Assembly (NCBI GenBank): GCA_946122785.1
Contig: CAMGYJ010000011.1
Coordinates: 16,616,001 to 16,680,000 of the forward strand
From: Linum tenue
Taxonomy: Eukaryota > Streptophyta > Magnoliopsida > Malpighiales > Linaceae
Reading direction: 5' to 3'
Length of the DNA: 64,000 bases
The position numbers were made by a program, and so were the translations under genes. Below the pieces are notes generated by a model that was given only the letters and a program-made list of their open reading frames with translations, did not search any database and was not told the origin of the DNA. Shown piece after piece: positions 53,600-64,000 of the stretch. Numbering within the stretch: the first letter of the stretch is position 1; every line of letters starts with the position of its first letter.

Positions 53600-54027
53600 A
53601 TATATGTTATGGTGGGTGTTGATCCAATTGTAAGTGTTATATTTAGAAGGTTAATTAATTATGAATCTTATATCTTCTCAAATGATAATTAATTTATGGG
53701 TTTGAAATATGCACAAGTCCATCATATCTTTTACTTAAATTGGTTGTTAACATTTGGGGTCGTAAAGATTCAAACACACAATTATTGGGTCAAACCTGCT
53801 CTAATATCATGTCATAAACCATTCAGTCTAATAACTCAAATTAATGAAAGAAAGTTAATTATGAATTTTATATCACTCTTTTACAACAGATATTATAAAA
53901 AGAAAAGGTTGTAAGATATGAGAACCACGGAAGTTCCAAGCCGTGCATCAACTAATCAATCAAAACCTGGTAGAAATATGCTCGAATTCAATTTCAAACA
54001 GGGGTTGTCATTTAAGAAGGAGTCTTC
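53600..54027. other. AT-rich spacer before LINE-C
   Basis: No feature is supported. It ends in an A12 run (54028-54039), after which composition changes sharply to GC-richer LINE sequence. Confidence 0.5.
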
Positions 54028-54823
54028 AAAAAAAAAAAATGTGGACAGAGGCTCTCGCCTCTCTCCTGGTATTCTTCCATGACGCCGCCCATCTCCTTTG
54101 GCGTTTTTGCGAGAGCATACTGAAAGTGGCCATAGCAAACCAAGAACGCACGCAGAATCAGGCGATTCCGGCAGCTTGTCAGGATATCCACCGGGCTGGT
54201 GGTCTGGTATTGAAGACCCGATTGCAATATCGGGCGGGGACCAAACATAAGGCCCCTTGTACCACACACGGGAGCTTCAAAAGAAGGCGCAGCTCTCCTG
54301 GAGTAAAAGAGGGAGTTATTGACCTCCATCCAAGTAAAAAACAAAGGACCTGCAAATTGACGGCGTGGAGATTCGCACTGCCGTCAGCAAGCGAGATGGG
54401 TTGGGATGAAGGGGACATCCAGCCCGTCCACAAGAGCGATGCCCAGAACTCACTGGACAGCTCTCCAGATTTATCCCCTGAGGTTAAACTTAGACCCCGA
54501 GATGGGGCGAGTTTTTCCTGTCAGTTCAGTGGCGAAAAGGAGGCCGGAACTATTCCTGGCCACCGGCCGGAGAGGAATTCCCAGCGTAACACGGCATCGC
54601 CGTTGGTTTCTCTGGCCGCCAAAATCGTAGCCTTTCCGGACTCTCAGCGGCCTTTGATTCGCTGTAACGGATTAGGATTCTCAGCGGTTACGTGTTCACG
54701 TAACTACCGACGTCAATCCAATGATTCGTCTTGGAAAATAAAAAATTCAAAATCGAAATTAATTTGCCGAGTCCCAACCCAATTGGGTCTCTCGCTGCCA
54801 ATGGGGAGCTGCACGTCAGTCTC

Positions 54824-55109
54824 CTATTTAAGGACTGCATGGCAACGAGATGCTCTCACAGAAAAACAAGAGCTGCCCTCTGCAACTGATAATCGTGCTG
54901 CCATTGCCAGCGAAGACCGCCACACAGGTATGTGGATATTTAATGGGATCGGGGACGATTTTTGGCTTTGGCTAGAGTCAGTCTTGTGTCGACTCCTTGT
55001 GATCCCTCAATCATGCTTTCCGTGGTCGGGCTTTGACTCCCGCCATGTTGATGAGGATGTAATGCCATATGACTCTTATGATATCTTCCCTTCCTTGCAG
55101 CTGATCACC
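54824..55109 (+). promoter_or_regulatory. Candidate LINE-C promoter and 5' untranslated intron
   Basis: A TATA-like CTATTTAAGG lies at 54824-54833. CACAG|GTATGTG at 54928 is a strong donor, and the pyrimidine-rich CTTCCCTTCCTTGCAG (ending 55100) a strong acceptor. ORF1's ATG is ten bases further on. Together they suggest a leader with a 171-173-bp intron. The signals are visible; use is inferred. Confidence 0.45.
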
Positions 55110-57132
55110 ATGTCGCATATTGCTGAGGAACAGATTGTCGAGTTCTCCCTGGAGGATGTCCAAACGGAGAGGATGCTGAGGGCTCGCACGGTGCTGGGTT
55201 GCCTCTTCTCAGAGAACCAATTCTCCATATCTGAGTTGAGGGAGGCCGTGAACAACCCATGGCAGGGAAGAAGTCGGATCAGGATCAGGATGGTTGCGCA
55301 TGGATTATATGAGTTTGTTCTCCCAACGGAAGCTATTAAAGCTTGGGTTCTGAAACAATCTCCATGGGTCATCAAAGACAGGATTCTCCATTTGAGAGCC
55401 TGGTCCCCTACCATCAATAGGCGCACTTTTGATGACCTGGCCATCGCACCCTTCCGCGTCCAGCTTTGGGAGGTACCGGAGGACTGCTGTACGAAACAGT
55501 TTGGGAAGAAAGTTGCGGAGGCCATGATTGGGAAGGTGCTGGAGGTCGGACTGTTTGCTTGCTCGGATACAGCGCGCCAATTCATCAAGGCGAAGGTTCT
55601 GCTAGACTTCTCCAAGCCGCTGCGTTCCCAAATCATGGCTTCAAATGCAGAAACTGGTCGCTTTTGGGTACATTTGAAGTACGAACACTTACCGAGCTTT
55701 TGTTTTCACTGTGGGCGTGTTGGCCATTCACGGCAGACTTGTACTTTCGACCCACCGGCGGGGAAAGAAAGATTTGGTCCGCACATGCTGACCAAAAAAA
55801 TGGGCCATAAGATTTATGATGAAGAGGACACCCCAAGACCCTATCCTCCTCGTTCGGTGTGGGTGAACACTGAGCACAAAGATCGGAGGGGCAATGGTCA
55901 CCAACCGACCCCTCCTAAGCCGCGAGAAGTCCGCCGGGAAGCTGACCGGGAGAAGCATCAGGCGGGGGAAGACAGGGGTGCGGCCGGCGGTTTGAAACTA
56001 GCCCTCTATGGATGGGGACTTCCAATAACCCGTTCATGGAGGTGGAGTCGCCAAATCGGCAAGGGAGGAATCCCACCCTTCGGTTCCCTGTAGCTAAGGG
56101 CCCTCGCATGCTATTGGGTCCCAGGGCCGAAAAAACCACCAACATCAGGGACGTGTTGCTCAATCTCCCATAATGGCCGGGAAAAAAGCAAAGGAAGGAG
56201 GGGAGCGCCCGAGAAGGGTCATGCAGCAGGAAAAAGAGAACGCTCCTCGTCCTGAGAAGCGTGGTCGGCGGCCAAGACGGAATCATGCTGCTCGCCCCTC
56301 GCGACAATCACCATGCAACGACATGGAGATTGACCCATCACGAAGGCGCCGGCTGCTTCTCCAGGAGGAATCCGAAGAGGAGTTCATAGTACAGGAAATT
56401 CCCATGCACGTCCAGCCCTTGGCGTCGTTGGGAAATGATGACTGCACTACAGGCGAGGCGGATGCTCCACCGCGTGTCTCTCGGACTGGGGCTAATAACC
56501 AGCAGCGCCATAGCACCAAGCTGCAATTGAAAGCCAAAAAGGCGGAAGGTGTGGTCTCAGAGCAGCTGCCGCAACCGAAGGGGCCACGTAAAGATGTGGT
56601 CATTAATGCCATGCCCTTGCGTGTTTGCCCGCCTAGCCGAGAGGTTGAGGGACATGAGATGAATTTGGGAAAAGAGGCGGAGGATGATGACTCCGTTGTT
56701 TTTGCTAAGCTGGGGAAAGTCACCAACGAGGCCTGTCCAGCCCAAGCGGAATTGAATGACACGTCTTCGGACGAGGATGTCAACCTGTTTGAGCTTAAAA
56801 AACGTGCTACGGCTAGGAAGAGGAAGTTTCGCCGCCAAATCCAGGCGGGGCGAGTCCAACAAGTGGTCCAAGCCTTCGAGGCTGGGCTGGTAATGGATGC
56901 TGGGCCGACTGATAAGAATGATGTGCAAGGAGATGGGAGTGCTCAGTTTGGTCTCAACGAATATGGGACCAATCTAGTGCCACCTTTGGGCGGGAGCTTG
57001 AAACGCTCTTTGGATCAGCTGAGTGATCATAATGAGGCCGACTCAACTCCGAAGAAACAGTTTGTGGAAGATAGTGAGGATATGGAAAAGGTGGAGGAAG
57101 CCAGCCTGGAGTGGTCCCACCCGATTAAATGA
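55110..57132 (+). pseudogene. LINE-C ORF1: DUF4283 and CCHC RNA-binding protein, frameshifted
   Basis: The start at 55110 opens MSHIAEEQIVEFSLEDVQ. DUF4283 spans about residues 20-180 (GCLFSENQF, WVLKQSPWVIKDRILHLRAW, FRVQLWEVPEDCCTKQFGKK). A CCHC knuckle, CFHCGRVGHSRQTC, lies at about 55700-55741. The frame continues to a TAG at 56091. After one or two one-base shifts in 55990-56170 the tail runs 56173-57132: basic, then acidic (MEIDPSRRRR, SDEDVNLFELKKRATARK), ending TGA at 57130. ORF1 binds and packages the LINE transcript. The same frame stays open upstream to 53943, but that part is probably untranslated. Confidence 0.82.
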
Positions 57133-57989
57133 GGCTTCTCGCCTGGAATGTGAGAGGAATTGGACCATCCCTCACATTTCAAACTGCTTTTGGGTTAATT
57201 CGCTCGAATAAACCGGATCTTGTGTTTTTTTCTGAAACACGATCGAGCCGGAAAGTAGTGTCCCGTCGTATGCGCGGTTTAGGTTTTGATATTTCTCGTT
57301 GTTTCTTTGTTGATGCGTTTGAAGCATCTGGTGGATTAGTTATAGCTTGGTCCCCCGAAGTTGACGCTTCGGTGTTTTTCAATTCGGATTTTTGTATTTG
57401 CACTCGAGTTAATGAAAATTCCTTTTCTTATGTGGTGGTTTCGGTTTATATTAGTTGTAACCTTGCTATCAGAGCAACTCAGTTGGCTCAGCTTCAGCAA
57501 ATTTGTGCTGATATCTCGCTTCCCTATGTGGTTATAGGTGATTTTAACACTACTCTTCGTGAGAGTGAGAAGGAGGGAGGGAACGTTTGGAATATAGCTC
57601 AATCTATTAGCCTTCGCGACTTTGTGCAAGTTCTTGGTCTCCATGACCCGGGATATCAAGGGGACATGTTCACTTGGACTAATAGGAGGATGGGTGCGGC
57701 TTGTATTCGAGAAAGACTGGATCGAGCCTTATGCTCTCAAGGCTGGATTGATCACTTTCCGGAGACTTTGGTCAAGCATTTTACTGACCAGGGATCGGAC
57801 CATAGGGCTCTCCTCCTCTCGGATAAGCCATATTCCAGAAGTACTCGTCCATTGTTCCGATTTGATGCTCGCTGGGCAGATAATCCGGAGGTCCGGGCCA
57901 TGGTTAATTATGTTTGGAGGGATGACATCGCGGTACTCCTATGTTTCAGCTGTGGAACGCTTGAAAAAGCTGCGCCACTTACTTTATGA
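57129..57989 (+). pseudogene. LINE-C ORF2 part 1: endonuclease domain
   Basis: It begins at the ATG overlapping the ORF1 stop: MRLLAWNVRGIGPS. Catalytic landmarks of the apurinic-type endonuclease are present: Asn in AWNVRG, Glu in FFSETRSSR, the pair in VIGDFNTTL, and GSDHRALLL at the end. The domain looks intact. A shift at about 57940 diverts the frame to a stop at 57989, while the proper continuation is in the next frame (HLLYDWSRAGYNEF). It would nick target DNA to prime reverse transcription. Confidence 0.88.
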
Positions 57990-60900
57990 CTGGAGTAGGG
58001 CGGGGTACAACGAATTCCCTTCGGAATATCAAAACACTCCAGGCGGAAATTAACCAGGTAAGATCGGTCCATCCCATTGATTGGGACACTATTCGCGAGC
58101 TGGAAGTTGAATTAAGCAGACAGTGGGATGCGGAAGAGATTTACTGGCAACGGAAATCTAGAGTCCACTGGTTGAAAAAAGGTGACAAAAATACCTCATA
58201 TTTTCATACAGTCACGAGGACCAGACGTAAACGTAATTTTGTGGCTGGTCTCCGAGATGATAACGGAGAGTGGATTACTGATGAAGCTGGGAAGGCAGGC
58301 ATTGCTTGTAGCTTCTATAGTAACCTTTTTGCCTCGGAGAACCAAGTAGGAAATATAAGAGAAAGGGTTGCTGTGTTACCCATTGCTCAGAGTATTACTC
58401 CGGAAATGAATGACAGCCTGACGGCTGAAGTCCTCCCTGAGGAAATTAGGAGGACTGTTTTCTCCATGGGTTCAAAACAAGCTCCTGGTTCGGATGGGTT
58501 CACGGGAAAATTTTTCAAAGCTTTCTGGGACATTGTTGGCGAGTCTGTTGTAGACGCGGTCTGCTCGTTTTTTAGAACAAGCAGGATGCTCCGCAGCTTT
58601 AATCATACCTGGCTGACCTTGATCCCTAAAGTGGATAACGTGGAAACCATGAAACAGCTTCGGCCTATAAGCCTTTGTCAGTTTGTCTACAAAATCATTA
58701 CAAAGATTATGGCTGAACGTCTGGCTAGTTTGTTGCCTCATGTGTCTCTAGAGGTCAGAATGCTTTTATCCGGGAGCGCCAAATAGTGGAAAATATCCTC
58801 TGGGGCATGAGTTGATGCACTATCTTAAGATAAAAAGACAGGGAAGAAAGGGTTCATGGCTCTAAAGCTTGACATGGAAAAGCCTATGATAGAGTCGAAT
58901 GGCCCTTTCTCCTTGCTGTGTTAGAAAAGATGGGATTTAACTCTACCTGGCGGGGATGGGTTCACGAATGTCTTAGAACAACTTCTTTTTCGGTTCTAAT
59001 GAATGGCACTCCATCTGGATTCTTCTCACCCTCTAGGGGGCTCCGACAGGGGGATCCTTTGTCTCCTCTCCTGTTTGTGCTATGCACCGAGGGGTTTGCG
59101 GCACTCCTTCAGAAAGCTATTGCCGAACAAAAACTTCAGGGGGTTAAAGTCGCTCCTCGGGCTCCTCGTATCTCGCACCTGTTCTTTGCGGATGATTCCT
59201 ATTTATTTCTGAGGGGTTCCCTCCAGGAATGTGAGAACCTGATTGTGGTGTTGAATGAATACGAGGAACTCAGTGGACAAAGGGTCAATTTGGATAAATC
59301 TGCTGTTTGCTTTAGTAAGAATATTGCTTTGCCTGACCAGGAGTTTTTGGCCCAGATTCTGGGGGTTGGAGCAGTAGGGGTCCATGATAAGTATCTGGGG
59401 CTACCAACCCTTATTGCTCGCTCTAAGATGATGACTTTTCGTTATTTGGAGGAAAAACTTCTGGAGAGACTACAGGGGTGGAAACGGAGGACGCTCTCCT
59501 GGGCAGCTAAAGAGGTCTTGATAAAGTCGATCGCTTTGGCATTACCGTTGCATGTTATGTCATGTTTCAAGCTCCCTCTGTCCCTGTGCAGACTCCTTGA
59601 TAAGCATGTAGCTAGGTTCTGGTGGGGTGTGGAGGAGGACCAGTCCAGAATCCGTTGGGTGTCATGGCGGAATATGTGTCGAAGCAAGCATGACGGTGGA
59701 ATGGGTTTCCGTCGGTTTGAGCATTTTAATCAGGCTCTGCTGGCCAAGATTGGGTGGAGGATCATTACTGAACCTCACTCTCTGTTGGCTCAGGTCTATA
59801 AGGGTAAATATTTCCCTACGGGAACCTTCCTCTCTGCTCAAGCGCGATCCCGCCCATCTTGGGGGTGGCAAAGTATCCTGCATGGTCGACAATTACTGGA
59901 GGAGGGGATTAGATGGCAGATTGGGAATGGCCAGACGGCCACCCTCCTGACTTCTAACTGGGTTCCTCGCTTACACCCGTCTCCCCCGCAATTTAACCCG
60001 ATGGTGCTTCCGGAGGGGGGAGGTCCCCTGGTTGCGGAGGTTATTGTTCCAGGAGAAGGGTGTTGGTGTGAGTCTAAGCTTAATCAGTGGTTTGATCCTC
60101 AGACCTGTCAGGCTATCAAAGCCATCCCGCTCCCCCGTGGTGGTGTTGAGGATAGAATGGTCTGGCATGACTCGGCGGATGGGGACTTCTCTGTTAAGTC
60201 TGCGTACCATCTGGCGGTGAGATTGGATCAACGTGCTAATAGTTGGCGGTCCACGGTTAGCTGGATGGACAGGAAAAGTTGGATTCGATTATGGGAGGCG
60301 AATATTCCGCCTAAGTTGAAAGTATTTGTGTGGCAGATTTTTAACCGTATTCTACCAACAACGGAGGCTCTTCTGGGGAAGGATGTCATGGTGCAGCCCC
60401 GGTGTCCAGTTTGCTGGGCGGAGAATGAGACAATGGAGCATTTATTTCTGGATTGCCCGGTAGCCCGTGCCCTTTGGGATTATACTGGATTGGAGCATCT
60501 AGGGCAGGCGCTCCCCCGCCATACCTTCCCGCTCTTTCTTAAGAAGTTACTGGCAGTTGTCCGCCAACCAGATCTTGTGTGTGCGGTGGTGGCTGTCCTC
60601 TGGCGTATTTGGCGTTCTCGGAACTGGGTAGTCTTCGAAGGGAAGCAGTTTGGGATCCCAGCATTGCTGAGGCAGTATAACCAGCAGCTGGATGAATGGT
60701 TACGACTACCACCTGATCCAGTTTTGGTAACAGGGAACCCTATATCAAACCCCTTGAATCCAGTGCAGAATAACTCGGTTATTTGTATGTGGGATGGTGC
60801 GACACGCCATGGGTCCCATTCCGCTGGGGGGGTGGTAATCATGACGCCAGCTAGGGAGACTCTGGGGGTTTTGGGAGTACAATTCCAGGGGATCGATGAT

Positions 60901-61200
60901 CCTTTGGTCGTAGAGGCTCTTGCTCTCCGGGAGGCGATTTGGTGGTGTCGGAGGCGTGGGTTATCGGTGGTGCAATTTGAAGGTGATGCCAAGGTTATTA
61001 TTGATAAAATCAATAGGGCAGAGATTGGTGATACTCGGATGGGGGCTGTGCTTGAAGAAGTGTTTTCTTATTTTTCCAGTCATTCGGGGTATAGGGTACG
61101 ATTTGTAGGTCGGCGTCACAATAGGGTAGCCCATTTGGTGGCTAGGAAAGCCCTTTCATTGTTGCCGGCTACGTGTGTTTTGATTTTCAGACCTGGCTGA
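57940..61200 (+). pseudogene. LINE-C ORF2 part 2: reverse transcriptase, zf-RVT and RNase H
   Basis: Frame 57986-58786 has the linker RKSRVHWLKKGDKNTSYFH, then the RT fingers (APGSDGFTGKFFKAFW, LRPISLCQFVYKIITKIM). One-base losses at about 58745 and 58883 (AAGCC where the sister copy has AAGGCC) shift the frame. From 58918 it is open to 61200. Landmarks are GLRQGDPLSPLLFVLC, SHLFFADDSYLFLRGS with the catalytic Asp pair, the thumb WKRRTLSWAAKEVLIKS, zf-RVT (RCPVCW, MEHLFLDC at about 60400), and RNase H (CMWDGATR, VVEALALREA, FEGDAKVIIDK, VGRRHNRVAHLVARKA). The enzyme would copy the LINE transcript at the nick. Confidence 0.9.
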
Positions 61201-61272
61201 ATTCCAGGATGTAACTCCCTTTCTTTTGGATCAATATATGATTATCTTTTGCCAAAAAAAAAAAAAAAAAAA

Positions 61273-63327
61273 CAACAAGCTCGATCCAAAGAAAAAAAAA
61301 ATTAAGCATGCCTAAGTCTTATATTACTAGTAAATCCAGGGAAAAAAGCTTGATCTCTGGAGTGACGATACCAATCAACCCCCTCAATCCATTATCCAAA
61401 CATGCAAGACGTAACATAAGTTAACGCTACTGTAGACAGAAAAATGCTAGATTTTTACAAATACACACTCACAAAAATGAGCATATTATATTTTCTATCT
61501 GACCTCATATTGAGAGAACGAATTTTGAAGCTTCACCCATTGAACTCGTTCCATTCTTCCTTGAGCAAGATAAACAACCTTGCCAAAGTGTATTGTTCGC
61601 AAAGGGCAGCTCCGGTTTTAGAATGTAGGTAGATATACCGACCCGGGTGAATGCACAAAGCTGCTTTCCTGGAGGCCTTCTTAACGTCAGAAGCCATCAT
61701 CAACTCATCCATTGGAATAGGTTGCCAACCAGAATCAGGCCATGATACTACCTATAGCAATAAGATAGGACTAGGTGACTGATCTATTGATTGGTTCTAG
61801 GATTTTATTGGAAGCAACCCAAAAACGTTAAAACAAAACAAGAAAGAGCATAAAAATATTTAGTGCTATATTTGTAGAGCAGTGTTTGACAAATCATATA
61901 CAATTATTATCTCACCATCAAAGTCCTAAAACTTATCACATACTCTAATTTAATTTTTAATACAATTTCGCAAGGTGGATAAGTAATGGTAGAAATGTCA
62001 TTAAGCAGGTCGGAAATATTATAAACTTGGATTTATTAATAAATTTAAAAAAGTTTAGGTATCAAAATGTAGAGAATAAAATTTTTATGTACTAAAATAT
62101 AATTTGATCTCAATATTTTTTGGACATATATATAACAAAATTTGAGTTTAGGTACTAAATTATAACATCTATTAAGTTTATGTACCGAATTGTAATTTGC
62201 CTACAAAAATCAAAGGGATGGAGGGGAAATGGAGTTGCTCCTACGAGTGGCTAGTAAATATAATACCATTAATGAACTGTGTTAGTATTGTGCTACCACT
62301 AGAGGGTATTACACTCTATCCGGTCCCTATATAATAATCCATCACGGATTTGAATGTGAAAACTATTAATTAATTGCTTAAATAATATTTTTTATAACCC
62401 GTATGTATTCTTTCAATTAGGGTGGGCATGCCTGCAGTTCACCCTCAGATTTGGATCGATCCACTAGCAAATAACCTAATTTTGATGAATGGATGGATTA
62501 GTGGGTTGCATCATGAATGAAGTCTAGGGGGAACCAGGCACTTGACGAGTGGGTGTGTTGGTCGCCCGCAAAACACGATCTTGATATAAAGGTTAGAAAC
62601 ATATTGTGACATCTTCATCTTCTTTTGAGCCTCATTATTCAATCTCAAATTTGCCTCTTCATACCTTTCTTTCGTTAACCAAATTGTGCTAGACTTCCTG
62701 TTTACCAAATCAAATCACTGTCGGTTCAAAATAACGTTTACTAACTTTCAACCCACAATTTCTTTAATTTCCTTTAGTTACCCATCCTTTTCACACGATA
62801 ATCCTCTCCCTCCACAAAAAATTGATATATGAGTAATATCTAGTTTCAGAATGATTCCAATAATCCTACTTCTCTTATGAGCATCTTCCCCAAATTATCC
62901 TTTCCATCTGAGTAATCATGTCAATTGAAGCCAGTAACAAATTTGCTTTGTCACAAAAAATATCACAATGAAGAAAAGGATGGGACGAGGAAAAAGAAGA
63001 AGATAATGGTGAAGAACCAATGTGGGTAAACCACAAACGTGATTCTTCACTGGGATACACTTAGTCAGTATACCATTGTAGCCACAGTAGAGAGCAAGCT
63101 TACCATCATCAAAGGGCAAAGGGTTAGGAAAGAACTAGCGCTAGTTGTGTGATGATTTCGAACCGGTCATTGTTGAGGAAAGAGCTTAAAGGACTTGCGG
63201 GAATGATGAACCGAAACTCTCGATTCAGGAGTTTTCCTGCTAGGCGCAGAAAGAAGCCTTAGGTTTTGTTTGTGGATTAAAGTTATCGTTCTTATTCCAT
63301 AACAAAGCTTTAAACAATGATGAGAAT
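61273..63327. other. AT-rich spacer, no gene seen
   Basis: Several short open frames (61444, 62511, 62875, 62916) show no known domain. Phrases like GAGTTTAGGTACTAAATTATAA near 62050-62200 recur in part and resemble decayed DNA-element arms. Nothing stronger is supported. Confidence 0.45.
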
Positions 63328-63353
63328 GATAATAATAATAATAATAATAATAT
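63328..63353. repeat. (ATA)n microsatellite
   Basis: A run of about eight ATA/TAA units, bracketed by GATAATAAT and AATATAAC. It lies about 15 bp beyond the stop of the gypsy pol fragment on the minus strand. Confidence 0.85.
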
Positions 63354-63366
63354 AACAGTTGCTGCA

Positions 63367-64000
63367 CTACTCCACGTAACGTGGGTTCGGTTTGGGTTCG
63401 CGGGTGGACTTCCTCCTAGCTGGCTCGGCCCGTGGCTCATCATTGCTCCCCTCCGGAAGAGGGACCTTACCCTCAAGGTCGAATTGAGGAAATCGATCGC
63501 GAATACTGCCCACCAACTCCCAAGTAGCATTGTCACGATCCAGGTGAGCCCAACGAACAAGACATTCTTCGACCACTCGTCCCCCTTGACGAACCCAACG
63601 ATGATCAAGAACTTCGACAAGATGAATGACAAGCTCCCCGCTGTCCATCACTAGTGGGGCTTCTGGCGCCGATGAGGGTGGGTCCCCTTGGTATGGACAA
63701 AGCAAAGAAACATGGAAGACCGAGTGAATTCGGACCCCCGCCGGAAACTGCAGCCTGTACGCTACCTTGCCCACTCAAGCTTCCACCTGATAAGGTCCAA
63801 AATACCGGGCAGCTAGCTTCTATGAGGCACTGCGGAAGAGAGAGTGTTGACGATATGGTTGTAGGCGCAAGAGGACCCAGTCACCAACCTCAAACTGCAA
63901 GTCACAACGCTTCAAGTTAGCACGGAGGCGGGTATACTCATTAGAAGCCGCAAGAGTCGCCTTCAACTCGCGCAAAACCTCATCCCGACGACCCAGCAAT
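63367..64000 (-). pseudogene. Chromovirus-like gypsy integrase C-terminus and chromodomain, cut by window edge
   Basis: On the minus strand from the window end: LKATLAASNEYTRLRANLKR, FEVGDWVLLRLQPYRQHSLF, a TAG stop where relatives have Gln before KLA, KLAARYFGPYQVEA, a TGA stop where relatives have Arg, then VGKVAYRLQFPAG, VFHVSLLCPYQG and a chromodomain-like end (VRQGGRVVEECLVRWAHLD, NATWE, FPQFDLEGKV) with a TAG at 63369-63367. The first part fits the integrase C-terminal GPY/F module. No polypurine tract or LTR follows in the 300 bp examined. Two premature stops make it non-functional. Confidence 0.85.

Larger units (their letters stand above)
54040..61272 (+). mobile_element. LINE-C: nearly complete L1-type LINE
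   Basis: The order is a gene-like 5' region (54040-55109), ORF1 (55110-57132, shifted once or twice), ORF2 (57129-61200, three breaks), a short 3' region and an A19 tail (61254-61272). ORF1 and ORF2 overlap by four bases (ATGA at 57129). The family matches LINE-A. Most domains are intact and the breaks are single-base, so this is a young but dead copy. The 5' edge is set by the composition change and is approximate. No target duplication was found. Confidence 0.9.

Noticed and set aside
53943..56093. One 716-residue protein in a single frame
   Set aside because: Only the part from 55110 has LINE ORF1 domains. Upstream has promoter- and splice-like signals, and no domain is visible.
53990..61300. 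A LINE-C target-site duplication
   Set aside because: Sequence after the A-tail (CAACAAGCTCGATCC) has no good match at the 5' edge. Shared A-runs are not evidence.
1..64000. tRNA, rRNA or microRNA genes
   Set aside because: No cloverleaf with both pol III boxes, no rRNA core sequence, and no short precursor-like hairpin with a known miRNA was recognised by eye. Absence is not proven.

Overview
This is transposon-rich nuclear DNA from a flowering plant, most likely a eudicot. The evidence is spliced genes with GT-AG introns, L1-type LINEs carrying the plant C-terminal RNase H domain, Ty3/gypsy elements with plant-type primer sites, hAT- and Mutator-type DNA elements, and long AT-rich spacers. 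I see no bacterial, viral or organellar block and cannot name the species.

Only two ordinary cellular genes are supported. One is a nine-exon SurE-family (5'-nucleotidase/acid phosphatase) gene on the plus strand, 6129-8555. The other is a two-exon minus-strand gene, 11195-10846, for a 68-residue protein of a small plant family; no single reading frame shows it.

Layout: 1-3615 decayed L1 LINE (LINE-A) split by an 801-bp hAT-like element; 4.5-5.3 kb degenerate tandem repeat; 5.9-8.6 kb SurE; 10.8-11.2 kb small gene; 13.5-13.9 kb duplicated TRIM; 15.4-24.6 kb minus-strand L1 LINE (LINE-B) split by a 3,040-bp solo LTR with a 5-bp target duplication, whose removal restores the end of ORF1 and the start of ORF2; 24.9-25.8 kb non-LTR fragment; 27.6-29.9 kb CACTA-like end and a field of AAACGACACCG-like motifs; 31.4-36.5 kb dead minus-strand MULE transposase with a hAT MITE in its last exon and a Tekay-type LTR in its intron; 37.4-38.7 kb 3' piece of an Ogre/Tat-like element; 38.7-45.5 kb young non-autonomous LTR element with one 404-codon ORF, a 5-bp target duplication and a 1,254-bp hAT-like insertion in its 3' LTR; 48.5-51.3 kb internally deleted gypsy element with a chimeric LTR pair; 51.8-52.6 kb giant foldback; 53.0-53.6 kb Mutator-type MITE; 54.0-61.3 kb nearly complete LINE-C of the LINE-A family; 63.4-64.0 kb end of a minus-strand gypsy integrase.

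The main biological content is the insertion history. Exact target duplications and, in one case, an unoccupied sister copy allow several insertions to be ordered. No clearly new defence or metabolic system is present. The best candidates for undescribed biology are the 404-codon ORF of the non-autonomous LTR family, three hAT-like elements that share termini but carry different short-motif arrays, and the gene-like 5' end of LINE-C.
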